From Catalinimonas alkaloidigena (GTDB lineage: Bacteria; Bacteroidota; Bacteroidia; Cytophagales; Cyclobacteriaceae), in NCBI RefSeq assembly GCF_029504655.1, contig NZ_JAQFIL010000001.1:873001-937000 (forward strand): a stretch of 64,000 nucleotides of DNA. Direction: 5' to 3'. A model generated the notes under the pieces. It was not told where the DNA came from. It worked only from the letters and a program-made list of their open reading frames with translations, and made no database searches. The position numbers were made by a program, and so were the translations under genes. Shown one piece after another: positions 17,048 to 26,856 of this stretch. Each line of letters starts with the position of its first letter. The stretch's first letter is position 1.

Positions 17048-18727
17048 ATGAGTAATGAAAAAATAATTTTTTCTATGTCGGGTGTAAGTAAAATTTACCC
17101 GCCCCAAAAACAGGTGTTAAAGAACATATATTTATCTTTTTATTACGGAGCCAAGATCGGCGTGCTCGGACTGAATGGTGCGGGTAAATCTACTTTACTT
17201 AGAATTATCGCAGGAACTGAAAAGAATTATCAGGGAGAAGTAGTCTTCTCTCCCGGTTACTCAGTAGGTATGCTGGAACAGGAACCCAAGCTTGATCCCG
17301 AAAAAACAGTAAAAGAAGTAGTAGAAGAAGGGGTACAAGAGGTAGTGGATTTGCTTAAAGAATTTGAAAAAGTGAATGAGGCTTTCGCTGACCCTGCTGT
17401 AATGGAAGATCCTGATGGTATGCAGAAGCTGATTGATAAACAGGCAAAAATACAGGAAGAGCTGGACAGAGTAAATGCCTGGGAGCTGGATAGTAGACTG
17501 GAGAGGGCAATGGATGCACTACGTACTCCTCCATCTGAGGCTAAAGTCAGCAAGCTCTCGGGAGGTGAAAAAAGGAGGGTCGCACTATGCCGTCTACTTC
17601 TACAGGAGCCCGATGTTTTGTTGCTGGACGAGCCTACCAACCACCTGGATGCTGAATCTGTCCTTTGGCTTGAACAACATCTGCAGCAGTACAGAGGAAC
17701 AGTAATTGCTGTTACGCACGATCGCTACTTTTTAGATAATGTAGCCGGATGGATACTGGAGTTGGATAGGGGAGAAGGCATTCCCTGGAAGGGCAACTAT
17801 TCCAGTTGGCTGGAGCAGAAGCAGAAAAGGTTATCTGAGGAAGAAAAATCCGAGTCTAAAAGGCAAAAGACCTTACAACGTGAACTGGAATGGGTGCGCA
17901 TGACCCCCAAAGGCAGACAGGCAAAAGCTAAGGCACGTCTCAGTGCTTACGATAAGTTATATAATGAAGAAGCGAAAGAGGGAGAATCTAAATTGGAATT
18001 ATTTATTCCACCGGGACCACGCTTAGGCAGCAAAGTACTGGAAGCAGAACATGTTTCTAAAGCATTCGGAGAAAAGCTGCTGTATGAAGATTTATCCTTT
18101 AACCTTCCTCAGGCTGGTATAGTGGGTGTCATCGGCCCTAATGGAGCTGGAAAAACCACGCTGTTTAATTTAATCACCGGTAAGGACAGCCCTGATCAGG
18201 GCGAGTTAGACCTGGGACCAACGGTAGAGTTGGCTTATGTAGATCAGGAGCATGATCAGCTGGCTCCCGATAAAAGTGTGTGGGAAACGATTTCAGGTGG
18301 CAATGAGCTCATTGAACTGGGAGGAAGACAGGTTAATTCACGCGCTTATGTGAGTAAATTTAATTTTAGTGGTGCCGATCAGGAAAAGAAAGTGGGTAAG
18401 CTGTCGGGTGGTGAACGTAACCGGGTACATCTGGCGATGATGCTAAAAAAAGGAGCCAATTTACTCTTACTGGATGAGCCTACCAACGACCTGGATGTTA
18501 ACACACTGCGTGCCCTGGAAGAAGCATTGGAAAATTTTGCGGGTTGTGCAGTGATTATTTCTCACGACCGCTGGTTTCTGGACAGAGTAGCTACCCATAT
18601 CTTGGCTTTTGAAGGCGACTCACAGGTATATTGGTTTGAAGGTAACTTCACGGAGTATGAAGAAAACCGTAAGAAAAGACTGGGAGATACCGAACCTAAG
18701 CGCATCAAATACAAGAAGATAGCCTAA
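17048..18727 (+). CDS. ettA: Energy-dependent translational throttle protein EttA (ABC-F)
   Basis: A ribosome-associated ABC-F ATPase that binds the E site and gates the first elongation steps according to ATP level. Two ATP-binding cassettes are present: Walker A GLNGAGKST (near residue 42) and GPNGAGKTT (near 365), signatures LSGGEKRRVALCRLLL and LSGGERNRVHLAMMLK, and Walker B plus glutamate in LLLLDEPTNHLD and LLLLDEPTNDLD. The EttA-specific arm insert lies in domain 1 (about 95-140), and the basic linker between the cassettes includes MTPKGRQAKAKARLSAYDKL. Length 559 matches the family. It stands alone with no adjacent partner. Confidence 0.96.
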   Translation: MSNEKIIFSMSGVSKIYPPQKQVLKNIYLSFYYGAKIGVLGLNGAGKSTLLRIIAGTEKNYQGEVVFSPGYSVGMLEQEPKLDPEKTVKEVVEEGVQEVVDLLKEFEKVNEAFADPAVMEDPDGMQKLIDKQAKIQEELDRVNAWELDSRLERAMDALRTPPSEAKVSKLSGGEKRRVALCRLLLQEPDVLLLDEPTNHLDAESVLWLEQHLQQYRGTVIAVTHDRYFLDNVAGWILELDRGEGIPWKGNYSSWLEQKQKRLSEEEKSESKRQKTLQRELEWVRMTPKGRQAKAKARLSAYDKLYNEEAKEGESKLELFIPPGPRLGSKVLEAEHVSKAFGEKLLYEDLSFNLPQAGIVGVIGPNGAGKTTLFNLITGKDSPDQGELDLGPTVELAYVDQEHDQLAPDKSVWETISGGNELIELGGRQVNSRAYVSKFNFSGADQEKKVGKLSGGERNRVHLAMMLKKGANLLLLDEPTNDLDVNTLRALEEALENFAGCAVIISHDRWFLDRVATHILAFEGDSQVYWFEGNFTEYEENRKKRLGDTEPKRIKYKKIA

Positions 18728-18753
18728 GGAAATTAATCCGCACCTTACAACGT

Positions 18754-18761
18754 TAACTTTG
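18754..18761 (+). promoter_or_regulatory. -7 element upstream of the transglutaminase-like gene
   Basis: TAACTTTG matches TAnnTTTG exactly, 78 bases before the ATG at 18840. No TTTG lies at the expected -33 distance, so this is a partial match. Confidence 0.4.
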
Positions 18762-18839
18762 CAAACCTGTGTAAGAAAACTATAGGTTGTGGGTTAGAAA
18801 ATAGCAGCTAATCCATGACCTTTGAAAGAAAAAGGTGAT

Positions 18840-19883
18840 ATGAGAAAGTTGACATTATTAAGCTGGCTGCTGTTGTTTTTTCAGTACAGCATGGCAAACC
18901 CTCCGTCTGAGTTTAGCAAAATAGATGAACATGCCAGAAATACGCCTGCCAAGTATGCGCGGAATGTAGAAGACCTGGCACAATATTTATCAAAGCCGGC
19001 TAAGAATGACTTTCAAAAAGTACGGAGCTTTTTTGTATGGATGGCAGAAAATATCACTTACGATGTTGATTTATTTCGTCGTTACCGTCCGGGAACTTCA
19101 TTGAATGTTACGGCTGAAGATGTGCTGAAGAAAAAAAAAGCAGTATGTCAGGGCTATGCTGATTTGTTCACTGCCCTCTGTGATGAGGTAGGTATCAGCA
19201 GTAGAATGGTGCCTGGCTACAGTAAAGGCTTTGGTAATCGTAACCGTACCGACTTCAGCACTGCTGACCATGCCTGGAATGCGGTGTATCTGGATGGAAA
19301 GTGGTACTTACTTGATGCTACCTGGGGAGCTGGTGGACTAAACGATAAAATGCAGTATGTAGCGCACTTCAATGAACAGTATTTCCTTGCTGACCCCAAA
19401 GTGTTCATCAAAGATCATATGCCTTTGTATCCTATGTGGCAATTGCTGGACTGTCCGGTAAGTCTCAAAGCTTTCTCCAAAGGAGATGAAGCTGTAGCTC
19501 AAGAAATTGCAGCCGGGAAAAACTGCTCAGACTTTAAGCAGCAGATTGCGACAATATATAAGTTAGAGGATGCTGAGCGTACGATTAAATTAGCTGAGGC
19601 AGCTTATGTGTTTAATCCGGAAAATCATGTAGTGATGGCCCGAGGCTATATGGACTATGCCCATCACATTATGAGTACAATTAAGAGAGAGCTAAGGTCA
19701 AGAGAAGAAATTGAGCATGCCATAAATACTCAGGAAGACGCGTTACAGTATCTCAAGAAAGCTCATGATTTATTGCACAAAGTAAAAGATGGAAGCGCTG
19801 ATGTAGAAAAGGACTTTGTCAGCAAAAATATCAAAAACAGCGAATCTAACCTCAAGGCTATGAAGGCAGCCCTAAAAGGCTAG
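18840..19883 (+). CDS. Exported transglutaminase-like (papain-fold) protein
   Basis: A probably periplasmic or surface protein of 347 residues. The signal peptide is MRKLTLLSWLLLFFQYSMA. The transglutaminase-like core follows, with the expected triad: Cys103 in KAVCQGYADLF, His144 in TADHAWNAVYL and Asp159 in WYLLDATWG. This fold can act as a protease, a cross-linking enzyme or an amidase; nothing in the sequence decides between them. After about residue 230 the chain is helical and charged, with TPR-like character. I prefer the ATG at 18840, preceded by GAAAGAAAAAGG, over a TTG 18 bases upstream that would put six charged residues before the signal peptide. Confidence 0.85.
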   Translation: MRKLTLLSWLLLFFQYSMANPPSEFSKIDEHARNTPAKYARNVEDLAQYLSKPAKNDFQKVRSFFVWMAENITYDVDLFRRYRPGTSLNVTAEDVLKKKKAVCQGYADLFTALCDEVGISSRMVPGYSKGFGNRNRTDFSTADHAWNAVYLDGKWYLLDATWGAGGLNDKMQYVAHFNEQYFLADPKVFIKDHMPLYPMWQLLDCPVSLKAFSKGDEAVAQEIAAGKNCSDFKQQIATIYKLEDAERTIKLAEAAYVFNPENHVVMARGYMDYAHHIMSTIKRELRSREEIEHAINTQEDALQYLKKAHDLLHKVKDGSADVEKDFVSKNIKNSESNLKAMKAALKG

Positions 19884-19892
19884 ATGATAAAA

Positions 19893-21101
19893 TTATAGGG
19901 TCTTAGGTTGGAGGTTTAACCTTTTGATTTCGTTGTTTCTCTTAATGACAATTTCAATATTACGAGCCGATTGGTTCAGAAGGCCGTTCACTTCAAAAGA
20001 AGAGCGGCCTTCTGTTTTAATATTATCGATCATCACGATCTCATCATCTTCTGCCAAACCAGCCACAGATGCAGGTGAGTTGTCAAAAACATGCTTTACA
20101 AATATTCGGTCTTCCTTCTGGTCAGATTTGACTACTAAGCCCGAGTAGGCGTCTTTGAACTCTTCAACGAAAGACTCATTAGGATACCAATACGTGATAC
20201 CATTTTTGTAGTCAAATGCGATGTTAAATCGCTTAAGCAGTCCATTACCGATGTGTCCCACACCATCTTTGAAAGCTCTTTTACGATACCTTGATCGGTT
20301 AAGCCGTATAGGAATATTGGTAAGGCGGTAATTTCCTACATCCAGCCCTTCAAGTCTGCCCGCATAATTTTTGTCAATCAGCCCGGTAAAACTCATGGTA
20401 TACACCAACTCCGTACGGCCTACCTTAGAAGATAACTTGTATTCATCTACAAAAGGTGAATACACGGTGATGGAAGAACCCGAACCATTATCAATTTGCA
20501 AACGACCCTCAAGGGTTTCACCATTGGCAAGGGTAAGCGCAGCCTGGATATAAGGTCTTCCCGATAATAACTCTACTTTATGCGCTGTAAAATTTTTGGG
20601 AGGCTGAAAGTCATCAGGGTCATAAAAGTCCAGCGCAAAATCATCGTAATTCACGATAATTACATATTGGTTGAGCAGGTCATGACCAATAATACCGTCT
20701 ACATTTTTCTCTAGCACCCTGTCCAGATGAGACAATGAGAGATGAGAGATACGTACATCATCGATGGATAGCCCGCCGATGTTGACCTGATTACGTTTAG
20801 AGTAATAGATAAGCGATGGTCCCTTGGCAGTCTTTACTGAAGTAAGGCCATCACTTGCAAGTTTTATGCGCTCCGCTTTTTGCTGGCTGATGACGGTAGA
20901 TGCAGCTCCTGTATCAAAAATGAAGTGAAGTGGATCAGATTCGTTTACCTGAAGTTGAATAAAAATATGCTCAGCATATAACTCGAAAGGGACGGAAGCC
21001 AATGTGCCTTTGGCAAGAACGTGTGAGCCAGAAAACAGCCCGCCCAAAAATAATAATAACAGAAAGTATAATCTGGCTTGAGTGATTCTTATTACTGACA
21101 A
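19893..21101 (-). CDS. Retropepsin-like aspartic protease with PDZ domain
   Basis: An exported predicted protease of 402 residues. The signal peptide (LYFLLLLFLGGLFSGSHVLA) is followed by a pepsin/retropepsin-like lobe with the catalytic motif FIFDTGAAST (D63), then a second similar lobe in which the motif reads QIDNGSGSS (D204, with Asn-Gly instead of Thr-Gly). From about residue 310 there is a PDZ domain (VFDNSPASVAGLAEDDEIVMID) that would bind peptide C-termini. This two-lobe plus PDZ layout is common in Bacteroidota exported aspartic proteases. The start must be the TTG at 21101: no ATG or GTG lies before the signal peptide in this frame. It is convergent with the transglutaminase-like gene, 9 bases apart. 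Confidence 0.85.
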   Translation of the reverse strand: MSVIRITQARLYFLLLLFLGGLFSGSHVLAKGTLASVPFELYAEHIFIQLQVNESDPLHFIFDTGAASTVISQQKAERIKLASDGLTSVKTAKGPSLIYYSKRNQVNIGGLSIDDVRISHLSLSHLDRVLEKNVDGIIGHDLLNQYVIIVNYDDFALDFYDPDDFQPPKNFTAHKVELLSGRPYIQAALTLANGETLEGRLQIDNGSGSSITVYSPFVDEYKLSSKVGRTELVYTMSFTGLIDKNYAGRLEGLDVGNYRLTNIPIRLNRSRYRKRAFKDGVGHIGNGLLKRFNIAFDYKNGITYWYPNESFVEEFKDAYSGLVVKSDQKEDRIFVKHVFDNSPASVAGLAEDDEIVMIDNIKTEGRSSFEVNGLLNQSARNIEIVIKRNNEIKRLNLQPKTL

Positions 21102-21202
21102 ATTACACTGTGGTTTGATTAAAAAAACAAAGTAAACTAACTATAACAATCTTGATACCAGTACGATCAATCAACTTAAAATATACCTATTAAAACTGTG
21201 AA

Positions 21203-21241
21203 ATAAAACCCTCTCTCCTACACATGTTCGGTGAAGAGGGT
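21203..21241 (-). terminator. Terminator-like hairpin between divergent genes
   Basis: On the minus strand ACCCTCT pairs with AGAGGGT (7 bp, plus one wobble pair) across a loop of about 20 bases and is followed by TTTTATTT. It lies between two genes that diverge, where no terminator is needed, so it could end an unannotated short minus-strand RNA or act in a leader. Confidence 0.4.
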
Positions 21242-21378
21242 ATTTGTCAATACTTTCGGCCGAGAATCTAAATGAATAGATGTGAGAAGCCATTCTTGAC
21301 AAAGTTTTTAAATGATGGAATTCGTGATTTATTTTTAACTTTATAGTTCTTTAAATCACTAAGCCGCAGGAATGTTTT

Positions 21379-22893
21379 ATGAAAAGCATATTCAATAAAT
21401 TAATCTTCTTTTTACTCCCTTTGTTGTATCTCTCACTCTGTGCTGAAAGTCAGTCCCTGGATAAACGTGATGCTATTAGTAAAATTTTTAGCAAATATCA
21501 CGAATTTGAAGGCTTTGAGGGGGCAGTATTGGTGGCTGAAAAAGGCGAAGTAATCTATAAAAATGCTTTTGGCTTAGCAAATCGTGAATGGAACATCCCT
21601 AACCAGGTGGATAGCCGGTTTGACATTGCCTCCATCAGTAAGCAATTTACTGCAATGCTGGTCATGCAGTTGTACGAAGAAGGTAAAATTCATCCTGACA
21701 GTAGCATTTCTGCATACTATCCTGAATATCGTTCTGATATTGGCGAACAGGTTACAATCCATCATCTGTTGACACATCGCTCCGGTATTCCTAACTATAC
21801 CAGTATTCCTTACGTCTGGTCAGATTCTTTGGTCAATCGCTATAGTAAAGAGCAGTTGGTTCAGAAATTTTGCAGTGGTGATCTGGAGTTCATGCCGGGC
21901 ACGAAGTATAGTTATAACAACACTGGTTATTTTCTGTTGAGTGTGATTTTAGAAAAGGTAAGTGGTTTACCTTTTAATCATCTTCTACAGGAAAAAATTC
22001 TCATACCTGCAAACATGACCGCTTCCGGTGTAGATGAGCGAGGGCAACTTATTGATAAGCGAGCCTACGGTTATATAAGAGAATTGGAAACTTATGAGAA
22101 CGCACGTCCTATGCATATGGGTAATCTACAGGGAGCTGGTAATATGTATGCTACGGTGGAAGACCTTTACTTGTGGGACAGAGCTTTATATACACACAAG
22201 CTGCTTTCTAAAAAAGGTATCCGGCAAATGATGACACCCTATAGCGATCCGGGTGACTCATGGATTCCTCCTTATCGTAATTCCTATGGCTATGGTATGG
22301 GAGTAGCTTCTATTCCTATCGGAAATAATAAAGAGACAAAACTGGTTTTTCATAGTGGACATATTTCCGGATACAGTTCTTTCATTGCCCGCTTTCCGGA
22401 TGACGAACACCTGGTAGTAATGTTGAGCAACACTGGAAATGTAAGTACTGCCCGCATGAATGAGATCGCTCAGGAAGTAAAAAATGTACTTTACGGTTTG
22501 CCTTATGAAGCATCAAAACGTTCACTCCGTACTTCACTGTTAAAGGTAGCCAGAGAGCAGAGTGTCAGAGAAGCCATTCTGAAATATTATGAATTGATTG
22601 AGTCATTTCCCTATGAATATAATGATACTGAAGATGACCTTAGGTTAGTGGGGCAGGATTTGCTAGCCTCTGACATGAGGTCAGCAGCAGTAGAATTTTT
22701 CAAATTAAACGCTAAAGTTAATCCCGGATGGCGTACTTATAATACACTAGGAGATGTGTATTATTATGAAAAAAAATATGAAGATGCCTCTTATTTCTAC
22801 AAAAAATCTATACAGGTAAATCCCAAAAAGACGGATAAGGAAATCAATGCTTTCAATGCTTCCCAGAGAGCCCTTTCCAGCCTAAGCCAATAA
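21379..22893 (+). CDS. Exported serine hydrolase (beta-lactamase/DD-peptidase fold)
   Basis: A class C beta-lactamase-like hydrolase of 504 residues that would act in the periplasm. After the signal peptide (hydrophobic to about residue 21) the active-site motif SISK (S85, K88) is visible in FDIASISKQF, then the tyrosine motif in KYSYNNTGYFLL, and HSG in VFHSGHISGYSS as the third element. The last 90 residues or so (NPGWRTYNTLGDVYYYEKKYEDASYFYKK, here described only as TPR-like) form helical repeats after the enzyme domain. Such proteins may be carboxypeptidases, esterases or D-amino-peptidases; substrate unknown. It is followed after 7 bases by a sodium:solute symporter, so the two are probably cotranscribed. 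Confidence 0.88.
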   Translation: MKSIFNKLIFFLLPLLYLSLCAESQSLDKRDAISKIFSKYHEFEGFEGAVLVAEKGEVIYKNAFGLANREWNIPNQVDSRFDIASISKQFTAMLVMQLYEEGKIHPDSSISAYYPEYRSDIGEQVTIHHLLTHRSGIPNYTSIPYVWSDSLVNRYSKEQLVQKFCSGDLEFMPGTKYSYNNTGYFLLSVILEKVSGLPFNHLLQEKILIPANMTASGVDERGQLIDKRAYGYIRELETYENARPMHMGNLQGAGNMYATVEDLYLWDRALYTHKLLSKKGIRQMMTPYSDPGDSWIPPYRNSYGYGMGVASIPIGNNKETKLVFHSGHISGYSSFIARFPDDEHLVVMLSNTGNVSTARMNEIAQEVKNVLYGLPYEASKRSLRTSLLKVAREQSVREAILKYYELIESFPYEYNDTEDDLRLVGQDLLASDMRSAAVEFFKLNAKVNPGWRTYNTLGDVYYYEKKYEDASYFYKKSIQVNPKKTDKEINAFNASQRALSSLSQ

Positions 22894-22900
22894 CTTAAGG

Positions 22901-24376
22901 ATGACAGCCAAATACTTCGTATTGTTCATTTATTTTTTAGCGTTGTTCGGTATAGGCGTTTTCGCTGCGGGCAAGGTAAAAAACATAAAAGACTACTACG
23001 TAGGTGGGAAGAAGCTTGGGTTTTGGGTAGTAGCATTCTCCACTCGCGCTACCGGAGCATCAGCCTGGGTGCTTTTAGGCCTTACTGGCATGGGGGCTAT
23101 TTTTGGTATATATGCATACTGGGTAGCACTGGGGACTTTATTGGGAGAGATTATCTCCTGGTTCTTCATGGCAAAACCTTTTAAACGGCTTACGGATAAG
23201 TATGATAGCATTACCATACCAGACTATCTGGAAAGCCGCTTTAAAGCTACCACGCACTGGCTAAGAGGGATAGCTGCTACTGCGCTTTCTCTTTTCGTAA
23301 TGATATACGTGAGCGCCCAGATAGACGCTACCGGTACCGCTTTTGAAACATTTTTGGGCTGGAATTACTTTTTAGGAGCAGTTTTTGGGTTTCTGATTGT
23401 AGTAGCATATATGTCTTTTGGAGGCTTCGTAGCAGTAGCCTGGTCAGATGTTTTTCAGGGCACTATCATGCTTATTGGGCTGCTTATCATTCCGGCTTAT
23501 TTTTTCTTTACAGAAGATATAGCAGAAATAGCTCCGAGTCTCAGGAGCATTGATCCAGCTTTATTGAATATTTGGGGAAGTGAAGGCTTTACTGCTGAAA
23601 GCATTAGCAAGATTATTGGCTTTCTGATGATTGGCTTAGGCTATTTGGGTTCCCCGCAGCTATTTGTCAGGTATATGTCAATTAAAGATACTGCTGAAAT
23701 TGATATTGGCAAGTGGGTATCTGTTACGCTTACGCTATTTATGAATGTATCAGCAGTTACAATTGGCATATTAGGCCGATACTATCTCACTTCTCCCGCT
23801 GATGATCCTGTAATGGTTTTAGGAAATGGTGGACAGAGTGTTCTTATCTTATTGGTGGAAGTCTTAATGCCCAATATTATCAGTGGATTGTATATTGCTG
23901 CAATATTAGCGGCTATTATGTCAACCATTGATTCACTATTAGTATTGGCCTCCAGCGCAATTTCACGTGATTTCTATCAAAAAATATTTCATCCAGACCT
24001 GCAAGATTCACAGCTTTCATTATTTTCCAAGAAAGTTACGCTGGCTTTATCCTTCTTCGCGCTGTTACTAGCCATGGTGGTAGCCTTAATCTCGCCCAAC
24101 AGAACAATTTTCTGGTTTGTAATTTTTGGGTGGTCGGGCATAGCTGCTACTTTTTGTCCGGTAATGATCCTTTCATTATTCTGGAAATCTTTTAATGAAA
24201 AAGGGGCCATTGCTTCTATGATAAGTGGCTTTTTGTGTGTACCACTTTTCAAATTTGCTCTTCCCGCATTGCCTGAATACGGTATTTACTTTCAGAATAT
24301 GGCTGAGCTCTTTCCTTCTTTCATCACTTCTATCTTCTTAGGAATTGTTGTTAGTAAACTAACAGCCAGTAAGTAA
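22901..24376 (+). CDS. Sodium:solute symporter (SSS family)
   Basis: An inner-membrane Na+-coupled transporter of 491 residues with about thirteen helices. Recognisable segments include the first helix YFVLFIYFLALFGIGVFAA, DYYVGGKKLGFWV, the STRATGASAWVLLGLTGMG region (about 48-65), the MSFGGFVAVAWSDVFQGTIM helix pair and AAILAAIMSTIDSLLVLASSAISRD near residue 340 (sodium site 2 helix), all typical of the PutP-like branch. Proline, pantothenate, sugars and other solutes are possible substrates. Starting 7 bases after the serine hydrolase gene, it may take up a product released by that enzyme; this is inference. Confidence 0.93.
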   Translation: MTAKYFVLFIYFLALFGIGVFAAGKVKNIKDYYVGGKKLGFWVVAFSTRATGASAWVLLGLTGMGAIFGIYAYWVALGTLLGEIISWFFMAKPFKRLTDKYDSITIPDYLESRFKATTHWLRGIAATALSLFVMIYVSAQIDATGTAFETFLGWNYFLGAVFGFLIVVAYMSFGGFVAVAWSDVFQGTIMLIGLLIIPAYFFFTEDIAEIAPSLRSIDPALLNIWGSEGFTAESISKIIGFLMIGLGYLGSPQLFVRYMSIKDTAEIDIGKWVSVTLTLFMNVSAVTIGILGRYYLTSPADDPVMVLGNGGQSVLILLVEVLMPNIISGLYIAAILAAIMSTIDSLLVLASSAISRDFYQKIFHPDLQDSQLSLFSKKVTLALSFFALLLAMVVALISPNRTIFWFVIFGWSGIAATFCPVMILSLFWKSFNEKGAIASMISGFLCVPLFKFALPALPEYGIYFQNMAELFPSFITSIFLGIVVSKLTASK

Positions 24377-24605
24377 TAAACTCATAAAATTTAAATTTCT
24401 TTGATTTTATATCAAACAGCCTCTATATGCTTTATTGCATTTTGTTTTTAAATAATTCGTTTTTAGTATGGAAAGTTGAAAAAATAGCATTATTTATTGC
24501 GATTATTATAAACTTTTAGATTTTGGTCTTAAAAAAAAGTACCTAAGCTAGATATTTTCATACATATGTGCTATTTTGCATAAAAAAAGTAATATATATA
24601 ATCAT

Positions 24606-24869
24606 ATGGATAATTTGTATTCGTTTCACAGACTATCTCTAGAAGAAAGGACCCAATTCATCCTTGGAAATGGAGTTTTACTATGTAGCCGTTACTTTGC
24701 CGGAAGAAAAGTATTTTTATACTTTACCGGTAAGTTTTATGCAGAAATATGGTTTGACACGCGTAAGAGCAAAGTCTCAAATATCATCCCTTTTACTACC
24801 ACCAAGTGTCTCAAGCCTTATCTGGAACTGATTGATATTAATGATGTATTTAAACCCAAGGTAGACTAA
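24606..24869 (+). CDS. Hypothetical protein of 87 residues
   Basis: I do not recognise a family. The protein is a small alpha/beta-looking chain (LSFEER-type helix start, then alternating strands LLCSRYFAGRKVFLYF and FYAEIWFD, then a short helix KCLKPYLELIDINDVF) with no signal peptide or membrane helix. It reads as a plausible globular protein, with codon use like its neighbours. The ATG at 24606 is preferred; a TTG at 24576 would add ten polar residues. It ends 7 bases before the end of convergent recQ. The 229 bases before it are AT-rich and empty. Confidence 0.6.
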   Translation: MDNLYSFHRLSLEERTQFILGNGVLLCSRYFAGRKVFLYFTGKFYAEIWFDTRKSKVSNIIPFTTTKCLKPYLELIDINDVFKPKVD

Positions 24870-24876
24870 GCCTGAG

Positions 24877-26799
24877 TTAATCAACTGCTAATCTACCTTG
24901 CTCATCATAATACAACTCTCCGTAGTCAAGCATAAGGCGAATTGTTTCCAACAGCTGTTGTTCATTATCAGGTTGTAGGTCAGAGAGCAGCTTTTCAGAA
25001 GCGGTTGGGGTGTTGCTAAGGTACTTTCTAACCAAAGTATTCAGCTCTTTATATTGGGCTTGACTTAGCTCCTCACGTGGATGAGAGCGGAGGTTTTTCT
25101 TTTCAACGCATATATCACATATACCACAGGCATCGTAACTGATTTCATCAAAGTATTCAAGTAGTAATTGCGTTCTGCAACGATGCTGGTGTTCAGTATA
25201 GTGAATCACAGCATTTACTTTATCTTTATAAATTGACTTTTTTTGCTCAATGGCTTTGCTGGTAATCGGTATGTGATTGCTATCATAGCGGGGCGTCATA
25301 AAAGTTAACTGCGGTTTGTCTTTCTGTTCCTGATACATTACCACATCCATATCTGCCATAGCATTGAGTTGGCTTCGGATCTCTACGGCAGGAATTTTTA
25401 ACTGGCGTGCCAGTTCTTTTTCTGAGATACTTACATAATTGGCGTACAACTCTCCACCGTATAGCCTTTGAAGTGCTTTTGTCAGTGGGTCAAATTTGCC
25501 ATTAGCTACCTGAAACTTATACATCTCAGTGTGGTCTATTAAGATATGAAGTTTGGACGGTGTAAAGTAAGCTTCATTAAGCTGTATGAGTCCATGTTCT
25601 TCCAGTCGTTGCAGAGCATAATAGGACGGTGCACTATGCAGCCTGTAAGTTTTAATGAAGTCAGTGAGGTCAAAATCATAGCTGGCCATATTGCTGCTAC
25701 CGACCGCAATATGATAGTAGTTGGCAAGGCTTTGATACACTTTTTTTATATGAGTCAGATCAGGGTGAGAGTCTTCTATTCTTCGCTCTAATCTTTGAAC
25801 ATCATTCTGATCATACAAAATGATCGCGTAGGCTTTCTTTTCATCTCTGCCAGCACGTCCTGCTTCCTGATAATATGCTTCAAGGTTGTCAGGTAAGTCT
25901 ACATGTACCACTACTCGCACGTCAGGTTTATCTATTCCCATGCCGAAAGCATTGGTGGCTACAATGACTCTGGTTTTATTTGCTATCCACTCTTCCTGTT
26001 TTCTTGCACGCTCATCATTTCTAAGACCAGCATGGTAGAAGTCACTACTAATTTTGTGCCTTTGGAGCCACTGAGCTATGGTCTGGGTACGCTTGCGGCT
26101 ACGCACATATATGACTGCCGTTCCAGGAACTTTACGTAGTATTTCCAGTAACTTTTGTTCTTTGTTTTCAACCTGCCTTACCGCATATGATAAATTAGCC
26201 CTCGCAAAACTCTTTTGAAAAAGTTTAGCATGCTTAAATGAAAGTTTGTTCTGTATATCCTGCTTTACTTCTCGTGTAGCAGTAGCAGTAAGGGCAATTA
26301 AATTGATATCAGGGAAAAGCGCTCTAAAATCGGCGATCTCAAGATATGGCGGACGAAAATCGTAGCCCCACTGCGAAATGCAGTGGGCTTCGTCTACGGC
26401 AATAAGTCCGATATGCATACGTTTTGCCCGCTCAATAAAGATATCAGTTTTCAGGCGTTCCGGTGATACATATAAAAATTTGATATTGCCATATACACAG
26501 TTATCAAGATGCAGATCAATCTCGCGCCTGCTCATCCCGGAATAGATGGCTACCGCCGAAATTTTTCTCCGTCGGAGCTGCTCAACCTGATCTTTCATCA
26601 AGGCAATAAGTGGAGAAATGACTATACACACACCTTCCCGCATGAGGGCAGGTACCTGAAAACAAATGCTTTTTCCGCCGCCGGTAGGGAGTAAGGCAAG
26701 CGTATCATGCCCTGAGAGCACACTCTCAATGATTTCTTCCTGCATCGGACGGAAGTGATCATAGCCCCAATACTGTTTCAGAATTGCTCTTGCGGACAT
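24877..26799 (-). CDS. recQ: RecQ-family ATP-dependent DNA helicase (short form)
   Basis: A 3'-5' superfamily 2 helicase acting in recombination and fork repair. Motif 0 (YWGYDHFRPMQEEII), Walker A TGGGKS (K43), motif II DEAH in AVDEAHCISQWGYDF, motif III TATAT, and motif VI HVDLPDNLEAYYQEAGRAGRD (described by its QEAGRAGRD core) are present. The RecQ zinc cysteines are seen near residues 543-566 (CRTQ, then CGICDIC). After the winged-helix region the protein ends with a short helical tail; I see no clear HRDC domain, so it is shorter in architecture than E. coli RecQ. It is monocistronic. A second full-length RecQ elsewhere in the genome would be usual for this phylum. Confidence 0.93.
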   Translation of the reverse strand: MSARAILKQYWGYDHFRPMQEEIIESVLSGHDTLALLPTGGGKSICFQVPALMREGVCIVISPLIALMKDQVEQLRRRKISAVAIYSGMSRREIDLHLDNCVYGNIKFLYVSPERLKTDIFIERAKRMHIGLIAVDEAHCISQWGYDFRPPYLEIADFRALFPDINLIALTATATREVKQDIQNKLSFKHAKLFQKSFARANLSYAVRQVENKEQKLLEILRKVPGTAVIYVRSRKRTQTIAQWLQRHKISSDFYHAGLRNDERARKQEEWIANKTRVIVATNAFGMGIDKPDVRVVVHVDLPDNLEAYYQEAGRAGRDEKKAYAIILYDQNDVQRLERRIEDSHPDLTHIKKVYQSLANYYHIAVGSSNMASYDFDLTDFIKTYRLHSAPSYYALQRLEEHGLIQLNEAYFTPSKLHILIDHTEMYKFQVANGKFDPLTKALQRLYGGELYANYVSISEKELARQLKIPAVEIRSQLNAMADMDVVMYQEQKDKPQLTFMTPRYDSNHIPITSKAIEQKKSIYKDKVNAVIHYTEHQHRCRTQLLLEYFDEISYDACGICDICVEKKNLRSHPREELSQAQYKELNTLVRKYLSNTPTASEKLLSDLQPDNEQQLLETIRLMLDYGELYYDEQGRLAVD

Positions 26800-26856
26800 G
26801 GAAAATCAATGTTTTAGTCAGGCAAAAAGTAACTAAATGTGAATTGATTTCAAACC

